A DNA stretch of 22,129 bases from Gardnerella vaginalis (GTDB taxonomy: Bacteria > Actinomycetota > Actinomycetes > Actinomycetales > Bifidobacteriaceae). The position numbers were made by a program, and so were the translations under genes. Below the pieces are notes generated by a model. That model searched no databases, was not told the origin of the DNA, and saw nothing but the letters and a program-made list of their open reading frames with translations. Within the stretch, counting starts at the first letter, position 1; the number at the start of each line of letters is the position of its first letter. Positions 7,942 through 14,633 of this stretch are shown here, piece by piece. The stretch lies in NCBI RefSeq assembly GCF_001563665.1, contig NZ_KQ961851.1, positions 1 to 22,129 of the forward strand, given 5' to 3'.

Positions 7942-9048
7942 AATAGATAACAAAGATAACAATGTAGATATTGCAGTTGACATAGATACGCTAACACATA
8001 ATGGAAAAGCACGTTTGTAATCGCTTTTATGCAATACTCGTATCAATGAAATTCCTTTAATGAACATAATTGCAAGAACAGCTAATTGCAAAATGCATTG
8101 ACATATAAATAAACATAATCTAAAAGTATTAAACGCGAAACCTTGAATCAATCCGTCTTTAAAATTAACTCCAAAATGCCAAACAGATGGCATAAAAGAT
8201 GGGAAAATCAGACTAGCAACAGCATAAAAAGTCATAAAAACTAATACCATAACTACTACATAAGAGCACAAGGTCTGCCCTGCTTTTTCACCAATTCGCA
8301 CCATTGCAGTTAGCTTTCCATGATTTTTATCTACATTTATATCTCTAAGATTGTTAATCATCATTAAGCATGCAGAACAACCTCCTGGAATAAAAGACAT
8401 TGCAACACATGCAAAAGAAGAAAGCGGAGAATTTATAACAATATGATTTGAAATTCCAATTCCATAAAAAATAATGCATAAAGTTCCAATGAATGCAACA
8501 GGTCCAAAAAATGTAAATGCGCTTATTTCCCCAAAACCGTAATATCCATACGGATGTTTACCTCCTGCATAAAACCATGCTGAAGCTAAGCATAAGATAC
8601 CTATTAAAATAAACAACCATAATCCTGAGATAACAATAGCAATCAAACCACATAAGCATCCGCATAATGCGCAAATAATCATAGCGTTACGAACTTGATG
8701 TCTTGTAATACTAGCATCAGCTAACTTCCAAGAAACATCGCATAACGATGACTTATTCCTCTTTTGAAAATCATTATTAACTGTATTTCGCAAATTGCGA
8801 TTATCATCCAAACCTTTTATACCATCGCAATAATCATTAGCGTAATTAACTGATATTTGCAAGAAAAGCGCGATCCCAATACAAAGTATGAATTGTATTA
8901 TTAACCTAAAAACATTAGTTGAACTAATAAAACAATATGAATTTTTAACTACTCTTAAAGCAACAACACCAGCCATAACAACTGGAACTAAGCCAATAGG
9001 AAGGGTGTATATACGAGCGCCTTTAATCCAAAACTTAATATTATTCAT
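7936..9048 (-). CDS. menA: UbiA-family prenyltransferase, MenA-like
   Basis: MenA attaches a polyprenyl chain to 1,4-dihydroxy-2-naphthoate in the membrane, giving demethylmenaquinone. The 370-residue product is strongly hydrophobic with about 8-9 membrane segments. Both prenyl-diphosphate/Mg motifs are present: NYANDYCDGIKGLDD (residues 68-82) and NNLRDINVDKNHGKLT (232-247); the second form is typical of MenA rather than UbiA or CtaB. The ATG at 9048 is chosen because GAGGT lies 5 nt upstream; an in-frame TTG 24 bp earlier is less likely. No other menaquinone gene is in the window, so substrate assignment rests on family motifs only. A related UbiA-family reaction on another aromatic acceptor cannot be excluded. 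Confidence 0.85.
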   Translation of the reverse strand: MNNIKFWIKGARIYTLPIGLVPVVMAGVVALRVVKNSYCFISSTNVFRLIIQFILCIGIALFLQISVNYANDYCDGIKGLDDNRNLRNTVNNDFQKRNKSSLCDVSWKLADASITRHQVRNAMIICALCGCLCGLIAIVISGLWLFILIGILCLASAWFYAGGKHPYGYYGFGEISAFTFFGPVAFIGTLCIIFYGIGISNHIVINSPLSSFACVAMSFIPGGCSACLMMINNLRDINVDKNHGKLTAMVRIGEKAGQTLCSYVVVMVLVFMTFYAVASLIFPSFMPSVWHFGVNFKDGLIQGFAFNTFRLCLFICQCILQLAVLAIMFIKGISLIRVLHKSDYKRAFPLCVSVSMSTAISTLLSLLSIM

Positions 9049-9128
9049 TACACACCTCAATGCTTTTAACAAAACGCTTGAATGTTAAAACAACCTATAT
9101 TCAGATTTACACATACTAAAAACTTGCA

Positions 9129-9902
9129 TCACACTATGTATGGAGCGAAACACGAAATAAGTATAGGAGCAACAAGAAGAATCACAGAAATAGTAAATAT
9201 AATCAAATCGCGCCAAGTGAATGAATATTTATAATATGAAGATGCGCTATTTCTAAGATAAAATCCCCTATGTTCTGCAGCTAAAGCACACGAATCTGCT
9301 TTGCGCACAGAAGTTATAACTAAAGGCACAATTAAAGGAGCCATAAGTATTAACTTTTTAAAAGGATTCTTCGTATCAAACTCGACTCCTCTAGCAGTTT
9401 GAGCTTCACTAATAGCAGACATTTCTTGTGCGAAAATTGGCACAAAACGAACAGCAGTAGTAATCGTAAAAGCATAACAATATGGAATATGCAAATATTG
9501 AACTATAGAATTTGCAAGATCGTTTAATTTAGTTACATTAAAAACACTAACTAAAGGCAATGCAAAGCAAAATAGTTTTAAAGAAGATTTTGCACTAATA
9601 TCAACACCACTTTGAGTAAACCATAAAAATATATAGTGACCTTTTTGCATAACAATTGTTTGCATAATAAACATAACAAGAGTGAATACAATAACAGCTT
9701 TAATAAGAGTAAGCATAGAAGAGAAAATATGTGAACAAGCTATTGATACTAATGTAAGAACTATTAAAGCAATAAGAACACTATACTGTTGAGCAATAAA
9801 CACACTTATTACTGCACTTGTTGCAAGAGCAAGTTTAGCAATAGGATTTGCTTTATGAAAAAATGTATTTCCATGCTGGTAAGTCAATAATTTCGTTTTC
9901 AT
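9129..9902 (-). CDS. ecfT: ECF transporter T component (EcfT)
   Basis: EcfT is the membrane scaffold that couples the ATPase pair of an energy-coupling-factor importer to its substrate-binding S protein. The 257-residue product has several hydrophobic segments (about 25-75, 105-120, 145-160, 185-200, 230-255). It carries the two coupling-helix motifs that grip the ATPases: EAQTARGVEF (near 165) and AAEHRGFYLR (near 210), the second a variant of the usual A-R-G form. The ATG starts 14 nt after the ecfA stop, with AAGG about 13 nt upstream, so translation is probably coupled to ecfA. It is the last gene of the trpP-ecfA-ecfT run; an 80-bp gap separates it from menA. Confidence 0.92.
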   Translation of the reverse strand: MKTKLLTYQHGNTFFHKANPIAKLALATSAVISVFIAQQYSVLIALIVLTLVSIACSHIFSSMLTLIKAVIVFTLVMFIMQTIVMQKGHYIFLWFTQSGVDISAKSSLKLFCFALPLVSVFNVTKLNDLANSIVQYLHIPYCYAFTITTAVRFVPIFAQEMSAISEAQTARGVEFDTKNPFKKLILMAPLIVPLVITSVRKADSCALAAEHRGFYLRNSASSYYKYSFTWRDLIIFTISVILLVAPILISCFAPYIV

Positions 9903-9916
9903 AAATATCAGCTACC

Positions 9917-11902
9917 TTACTTTTCACAATTAAAATCTCTATTTATTCGCGATTTAGCGTTTCGCAATGCTTCTACAAGTTCAGATCTAACATATAAACC
10001 ATCACATTGCTTAAAACCGTGCTCAACTAAACCTTTAGAAACAGAACAAAGTAATGGCGGACATAATGAAGCAGCTTTAGTAACTTCTGGATTTTCAAAA
10101 ACATCGCGAGCACATCCATCAATAATAAGTTTCCCATCATTGATTGTTATAAGACGAGTTGCGTAATCAAGTACTACTTCCATATCGTGGCAAACCATAA
10201 TCACACAACATCCATGATCTCGCAAATCTTCAACTACTTGCATAATTCGAACGCATTCGCGATAATCAAGACCACAAGTCGGCTCATCAAGAACTAGTAT
10301 TTTAGGACGCGTTACAACAGTTGCAGCCAATGCGACCATTTGACGCTGACCGCGAGACAACATGAACGGAATATCAAGAGGGTTAAGATTAAGTTTTTCA
10401 ATAACTTCCATTGCATGCGCTTGAGCTTGATTAGAATCTTCACCAATTAACTTACAACTAAAAGCTACTTCTTCAAGAACAGTTTCTTTACATAATTGAT
10501 AATCAGGATTTTGGAATAATGTAGATACATATTTTGCTATTTGACTGATTCGTAGCGTTTTAGTATCAATTCCATCGATTATTACACTACCTTTTGTAGG
10601 TCTTAATAAACCGTTGATAATCTTTGTAATAGTTGTTTTACCAGCGCCATTTCTTCCAATTAACGCAATCAATTCACCACTGTTTGCATTAAATGAAACA
10701 TCTTCAAGAGCTTTAACACCATTTGTATAAGCAAAACTCACATGATTCAGCGATAAGCATGGATTTGCAAAACTATTAGATTTTATAATGTGAGAGCCAT
10801 AAAGTTCATTAACAGATTCTAAAATATTTGCATTATTTTCATCAGAAGTTTCAGAAATATTAGAAGAATTAGAAGAATCAGAAGTATTAGAAGTATTAGG
10901 AATATCAGATTGCAAAGTTTTAACAATAGTATCTACAGTTTCTTCAACTCCAACAGTAAGCTCAGAATTACTACAAATTTGTTCCTCTTGCAATTGCTTA
11001 ATTAGATGAGTAGTACGCGGATAATTGATACCAACTTCACTAAGCAAATCAGCATTTTTAAGAGCAACTCCTGTAGGAGCATCCATCACAAGCTCACCTT
11101 TAGAAAGCACAATAAGACGCTTACAATACTCGCTTAATAAAGCAACTTTTTGCTCAATTACTACAACAGTAATACCAAAGTTTCTATTCAAATCTCTTAA
11201 AACATCGAAAATCATACGAGAAGAAACTGGATCTAACGCACAAGTTGGCTCATCTAATACCATAACTTTAGGTTTTAAAGCCAAAATAGCAGCAATAGCA
11301 ACCTTCTGCTTCTGACCTCCAGATAGCGTATCTAAATCACGATTACGCAAGTTAGTAATACCAACAGTTTCAAGAGCATTCTCTATACGAGGAAGGATTT
11401 CATCGTGTGGAACTGAAAAGTTTTCTAAACCAAAAAGCAACTCGTCTTCCACATTTGCAGCAACCATTTGAGCGTCAATATCTTGAATAACAGAACCAAT
11501 TAAGCAAGCAATATTAGTAAGTTCAAGACTATTAGTGTCATATCCTGCAATATTCACAGTTCCAGAAAGATGTCCTGAATAATGATGAGGAATAGCACCA
11601 GAAAAAAGCGAAGCAAGAGTTGTTTTACCAGCGCCACTTGGTCCAATAATTCCAACAAATTCACCTGTATAAATACTAAGATTTACTTTATTAAGAGCAA
11701 AGTTAAGATTACTTTCATTATGTTTCTTATCTTTAGACTCATTATTTCCATCACGATGAATAATGTATTGAAAAGATACATCGTTTAATTCAAGCAATGG
11801 CTTAACACTGTTGGAATCATGAGTTTCTTCCATAATCTCTTTACGCTGTCCCGTCCGTTCAAGTAAGCGATTGTCTGAAATCTCTTCTTTTTTTGTTTGC
11901 AT
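9917..11902 (-). CDS. ecfA: Fused double ATPase of an ECF importer (EcfA-EcfA')
   Basis: Two ABC ATPases in one 661-residue chain power the EcfT/S complex. Domain 1: Walker A GPSGAGKT (87-94), signature LSGGQ (193-197), Walker B VMVLDEP (Asp217, Glu218), but the switch histidine is Gln251 (VVIEQK). Domain 2: Walker A GRNGAGKT (416-423), signature LSRGQ (515-519), Walker B ILVLDEP (Asp539, Glu540), switch His572 (VCHD). A Ser/Thr/Asn-rich linker (about 334-353) joins them. I chose the ATG at 11902. A GTG 72 bp earlier is in frame but lies inside a strong hairpin (11967-12000) and would add an atypical Cys-rich leader. Another in-frame ATG 69 bp downstream of the chosen one is also possible. 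Ribosome binding sites are weak for all of them. It follows trpP by about 200 bp and precedes ecfT by 14 bp. Confidence 0.93.
   Translation of the reverse strand: MQTKKEEISDNRLLERTGQRKEIMEETHDSNSVKPLLELNDVSFQYIIHRDGNNESKDKKHNESNLNFALNKVNLSIYTGEFVGIIGPSGAGKTTLASLFSGAIPHHYSGHLSGTVNIAGYDTNSLELTNIACLIGSVIQDIDAQMVAANVEDELLFGLENFSVPHDEILPRIENALETVGITNLRNRDLDTLSGGQKQKVAIAAILALKPKVMVLDEPTCALDPVSSRMIFDVLRDLNRNFGITVVVIEQKVALLSEYCKRLIVLSKGELVMDAPTGVALKNADLLSEVGINYPRTTHLIKQLQEEQICSNSELTVGVEETVDTIVKTLQSDIPNTSNTSDSSNSSNISETSDENNANILESVNELYGSHIIKSNSFANPCLSLNHVSFAYTNGVKALEDVSFNANSGELIALIGRNGAGKTTITKIINGLLRPTKGSVIIDGIDTKTLRISQIAKYVSTLFQNPDYQLCKETVLEEVAFSCKLIGEDSNQAQAHAMEVIEKLNLNPLDIPFMLSRGQRQMVALAATVVTRPKILVLDEPTCGLDYRECVRIMQVVEDLRDHGCCVIMVCHDMEVVLDYATRLITINDGKLIIDGCARDVFENPEVTKAASLCPPLLCSVSKGLVEHGFKQCDGLYVRSELVEALRNAKSRINRDFNCEK
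10841..10912 (-). repeat. 9-bp periodic repeat encoding the EcfA linker
   Basis: Eight successive 9-bp units related to ATTAGAAGA run through 10841-10912; two are identical (10859-10867, 10868-10876) and the others differ by 1-3 bases. On the minus strand they encode Ser/Thr/Asn triplets that form the interdomain linker of the fused ATPase. Confidence 0.8.
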
Positions 11903-11966
11903 AACAATTCTCAACTCTAACACACTCGCACAAACACACGAATTTTTGCATAAAACAACGCCACAA

Positions 11967-12000
11967 GTTGGCACTAACTACATTCATAGCTAGTGCCAAC
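11967..12000 (-). promoter_or_regulatory. Strong hairpin between trpP and ecfA
   Basis: On the minus strand GTTGGCACTAGCTA pairs with TAGTTAGTGCCAAC: 14 bp with one G-U pair and a 6-nt loop. No U-run follows, so it is not a standard intrinsic terminator. It lies 65 nt upstream of the chosen ecfA start. Likely roles (inference) are an mRNA processing or stability element that sets different trpP and ecfA-ecfT levels, or an operator. Confidence 0.7.
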
Positions 12001-12003
12001 CCA

Positions 12004-12037
12004 CGCTTAATTCATAACTACGCTTAATTCATAACTA
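12004..12037. repeat. 17-bp tandem duplication between trpP and ecfA
   Basis: CGCTTAATTCATAACTA occurs twice head to tail (12004-12020, 12021-12037) and a third copy begins (CGC at 12038). It is non-coding and lies next to the hairpin at 11967-12000. Confidence 0.85.
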
Positions 12038-12100
12038 CGCACACTATGCCTACAAATAATAACAAATAAAATTACATGCATTTTACGTAGCTGAATTCAC

Positions 12101-12724
12101 TTACTTATGCAATACAAGCCTTATTGGAGTGTAAAGAATCTCAACAATAATAGCATTAAACGCAGCAGTGCCAAAAATAATTGGCAACATTCCTATTATC
12201 ATTTCTGGGGAATGCATAATAAAGCAAGTAGCAATAGAAGCGAAAATGCAGCCAGAAATTACTGTTGTAACAAAAGTAGCAATAAATGGGAAAACACTTA
12301 CTTTACGAGCAGCATCCTTTGGGAAGAGATGGACATATCCAATTAAAATAGCTGTCATAATAATTGCAGCAGGAATATCACACGCATATTCAAGGAATGG
12401 AATCGAAGTATTAAGTTGAATTAATGTTGCAGCAAGGGCTCCAATAATAGCTCCTTGATAAATCTTTGGACGAACCAACAAAATCGCCAAGCAGAAGGAA
12501 GCAATAACAAACTCAGGCTGGATATTTCCAATACGAAGAGGTTTAGCAACAGTAAAATCAAGAATGCATCCTGCAGCAAATAAAACTGCAACTAAAACTA
12601 ATGAAGTAATATCTAAAGCATGATGCTTTACTTTCACATTTTGCATCATTGATGATGCGTCATAAGTTGTTGGATTTGCAATATTAGCGTCAACTCCATT
12701 TTTTTCATTCATTTCGTTATCCAT
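12101..12724 (-). CDS. trpP: ECF S component, probable tryptophan transporter TrpP
   Basis: The 207-residue protein has a polar N-terminus of about 37 residues and then about six hydrophobic helices, as in ECF substrate-binding (S) subunits. The region IGNIQPEFVIASFCLAILLVRPK (about residues 65-87), followed by QGAIIGALAATLIQL, resembles the G-x-x-P-[DE]-x3-A-x5-ILL-x2-PK pattern that I recall for Bacillus TrpP. The substrate call rests mainly on context: a leader peptide with three adjacent Trp codons and an intrinsic terminator lie directly upstream on the same strand. ATG start with AAGGAGAG 5 nt upstream, a strong site. ecfA and ecfT follow. The ligand has not been shown here; another aromatic compound is the main alternative. 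Confidence 0.82.
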   Translation of the reverse strand: MDNEMNEKNGVDANIANPTTYDASSMMQNVKVKHHALDITSLVLVAVLFAAGCILDFTVAKPLRIGNIQPEFVIASFCLAILLVRPKIYQGAIIGALAATLIQLNTSIPFLEYACDIPAAIIMTAILIGYVHLFPKDAARKVSVFPFIATFVTTVISGCIFASIATCFIMHSPEMIIGMLPIIFGTAAFNAIIVEILYTPIRLVLHK

Positions 12725-12807
12725 GATTTCTCTCCTTGTTTATGCTCTATAAGCGAATATAGCGCAATCGAATTTTTGTGATTTTGAAAATTAAGCTTGT
12801 TATACAA

Positions 12808-12836
12808 AAAGACCCCCGGTTTACCCGGAGGTCTTT
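12808..12836 (-). terminator. Trp attenuator terminator upstream of trpP
   Basis: On the minus strand AAAGACCTCCGG pairs with CCGGGGGTCTTT: 12 bp with one G-U pair and a 5-nt loop (GTAAA), ending in a run of five U. It lies 28 nt after the trpL stop codon and about 84 nt before trpP. An outer 8-bp repeat pair (AAGCTTGT at 12837-12844 and ACAAGCTT at 12793-12800, minus strand) brackets it. The AT-rich surroundings make this GC-rich hairpin stand out. On the plus strand the T-run is shorter and no gene ends there. Confidence 0.9.
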
Positions 12837-12857
12837 ACAAGCTTTACTTTATTTGTG

Positions 12858-12902
12858 CAGCTTCTAAAACTTCAGAGTAAACTTACGCCAAAGAGAAGTC
12901 TG
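12858..12902 (-). promoter_or_regulatory. Candidate 1:2 hairpin of the Trp attenuator
   Basis: CAGACTTCT (12894-12902), starting immediately after the three Trp codons, can pair with AGAAGCTG (12858-12865), which begins inside the trpL stop codon: 8 bp with one bulge. This is where a pause hairpin is expected in ribosome-mediated attenuation. I could not find a convincing antiterminator by eye. Confidence 0.45.
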
Positions 12903-12962
12903 CCACCACCACATACGAACAGCACTACGAACATCGAGAGATTGAGCATTCATGTTACGCAT
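12864..12962 (-). CDS. trpL: Trp leader peptide (32 residues, WWW)
   Basis: This short reading frame begins with ATG 7 nt after a strong ribosome binding site (GGGAGGT, 12969-12975) and ends with TAG, giving 32 residues. Residues 18-20 are three consecutive Trp, with a fourth Trp at residue 25; the neighbourhood reads VRMWWWQTSLWRK. Four Trp in 32 residues is far above chance. It is followed by a hairpin and then an intrinsic terminator, the classic layout of ribosome-mediated transcription attenuation as in trp operons. Here it precedes a transporter gene rather than trpE. When charged tRNA-Trp is scarce the ribosome should stall on the Trp codons and allow read-through into trpP. The peptide itself needs no other function. 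It is too short for routine gene callers and is easily missed. Confidence 0.9.
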   Translation of the reverse strand: MRNMNAQSLDVRSAVRMWWWQTSLWRKFTLKF

Positions 12963-13054
12963 GATATCTACCTCCCAAATTCATACACTTACAGTGGTTA
13001 TTCACAAAACTTAATTCAAATAAGATACAAGTTTGTGTTGTCATTGATGCTAAC

Positions 13055-13060
13055 ACTATA
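13055..13060 (-). promoter_or_regulatory. Candidate -10 box for the trpL-trpP transcript
   Basis: TATAGT on the minus strand lies about 90 nt upstream of the trpL start codon. An alternative pairing is TTGCAT and TAGCAT with 17 bp between them in the same segment. The -35 match is poor in either case. No other feature is visible between trpL and the GH3 gene, apart from a long A-rich tract (about 13090-13170, plus strand) that makes the end of the GH3 transcript U-rich. Confidence 0.3.
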
Positions 13061-13172
13061 AGCGTACAAATGCAAATATAATTTGAATAAAAAATAAATA
13101 TAGCGAAACAAAACAACTTGAAAAACTATAAAATAAAACAAAAAATAAAACAAAAAAAGCAAAACAAAATAA

Positions 13173-14549
13173 CTAATTTAAAGATGAAGATTCAAGATGC
13201 AACTTAACTCTAATAATACGGCGAACAGACTCGTCAATACGTTTCTCACTTATAGAACCATTTCGAACAGCTCTCAATACGGATTTATAAGCTACAGAAA
13301 TATCTTGAGGGCACAAAAGCATATCTAATCCAGCACGAATACCTTGAACTGCTGCTTGACCTGATGAGAAAGAATTAGTTATAGCACCCATACCCATAGA
13401 ATCAGATATAAGAACACCGTCATACTTCAACTTTTTACGAGCTAAACCTGTAACAATCTTTTCAGACATGCTCGCTGGAGTATTATCGCCTGTAACTTTC
13501 GGATAAGACACGTGCGAAACCATAATAAATTGCACTCCAATTTCAGACGCGTCTTTGAATGGTTTCAAATCAACATGTTCCAATTCTTTTTCATTAAGAT
13601 CAGAAATAGTAATACCTTTATGAGAATCCTCTTTAGTAGAACCATGACCAGGGAAATGCTTATAAGTAGCAAAAATATTAGAAGATTGCAATCCTTGTGT
13701 AAAAGCAGAAGTCATATTAGTTACAAGATTAGAATCAGAACCAAATGATCTTTTACGCATTAGTTCATTATTCGGATTAGTTAAAACATCTGCTACAGGA
13801 GCAAAATCAACATTAAATCCTAGATCAGAAAGATACTTGCCCATATATCTTCCAATTTGCAACGCTTTGATAGTCTTTTTAGACGCACCAACATCGCTCA
13901 TATTAGGAGAATCTTTAACATTCATAGCATGATTTTTACTAACACGAGCTACAGTTCCACCTTCTTCATCTACTGAAATCAATGCAGGCAAACTAACTCT
14001 AGATTGACTTAAAGATTGAAAACTAGATATCATATTTTTAGTTTGATTTGGATCTAACAAATTTTCGGACTTATACATGATTCCGCCAACAGGAATCGCG
14101 TAAAATCTCTTATATGTTGCTCTATTTGTGGAAGTAACAGCATTCTTCACACCAATCAATTGTTCAGGAGTTACCATAAACATTTGAGCAATTTTATCTT
14201 CTAGAGTCATAGATTTCAGTATTTTATCGACTTCTTCATTTGAAACATTAAAACGAAAACGATATTTTTTTGTAGCATTATGAGATTTATTTCTAGAATT
14301 AGATAGTATACTTTCTCGCGAAGATGCATTAAAACCGCTAGGCAAACTATTTTCATAAATTTTATAAGCGCCAAAAATAATTACAGATATAACAGAAATA
14401 ATTGCAATTACAGACACAAAACTTATAAATATATTTCGCAACGAAAAGCTGTGAACACGCCGCATACATACACGCGTTGCGCGATTTGCATCACGTCTTA
14501 TGCGTGGGTTCGAGTGAGCCGAAGACCGCGGATCTTTGCAATTAAACAT
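13173..14549 (-). CDS. Membrane-anchored GH3 beta-N-acetylhexosaminidase-like enzyme
   Basis: GH3 enzymes of the NagZ type remove N-acetylglucosamine from peptidoglycan fragments or glycans. The 458-residue product has a basic N-terminus, one hydrophobic helix (about 39-62) and an extracytoplasmic catalytic domain. Family hallmarks are KHFPGHGSTKEDSH (residues 297-310, with the Asp-His acid/base pair at 308-310), RSFG (267-270) and the nucleophile Asp383 in ISDSMGMGAI. The C-terminal second GH3 domain is absent, as usual for NagZ. The ATG at 14549 has GGTGG just upstream; three in-frame GTG codons at 14553-14561 are alternatives. It lies 84 bp downstream of the VWA/lectin gene on the same strand. 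The anchored form suggests action on cell-wall material or host glycans at the surface (inference). Confidence 0.88.
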   Translation of the reverse strand: MFNCKDPRSSAHSNPRIRRDANRATRVCMRRVHSFSLRNIFISFVSVIAIISVISVIIFGAYKIYENSLPSGFNASSRESILSNSRNKSHNATKKYRFRFNVSNEEVDKILKSMTLEDKIAQMFMVTPEQLIGVKNAVTSTNRATYKRFYAIPVGGIMYKSENLLDPNQTKNMISSFQSLSQSRVSLPALISVDEEGGTVARVSKNHAMNVKDSPNMSDVGASKKTIKALQIGRYMGKYLSDLGFNVDFAPVADVLTNPNNELMRKRSFGSDSNLVTNMTSAFTQGLQSSNIFATYKHFPGHGSTKEDSHKGITISDLNEKELEHVDLKPFKDASEIGVQFIMVSHVSYPKVTGDNTPASMSEKIVTGLARKKLKYDGVLISDSMGMGAITNSFSSGQAAVQGIRAGLDMLLCPQDISVAYKSVLRAVRNGSISEKRIDESVRRIIRVKLHLESSSLN

Positions 14550-14633
14550 ATTCACCACCACGTTTTGATTTTACGCGCTTAAACTTATCAATAATTTAAA
14601 CTTTTATAAACTTATAAAAGTTTAAAATACTCA

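Noticed and set aside
9061..9100. AT-rich hairpin (TTTTAAC / GTTAAAA) upstream of menA as an ecfT terminator
   Set aside because: The stem is seven A-T-dominated pairs with a long loop and no following U-run in the right place.
12793..12844. Bidirectional terminator for a plus-strand gene
   Set aside because: No plus-strand gene ends here, and the longer T-run and leader-peptide context are on the minus strand.
12855..13061. Plus-strand 68-codon open frame over the Trp leader
   Set aside because: It is the antisense of trpL; the minus strand has the strong ribosome binding site, Trp codons and terminator.
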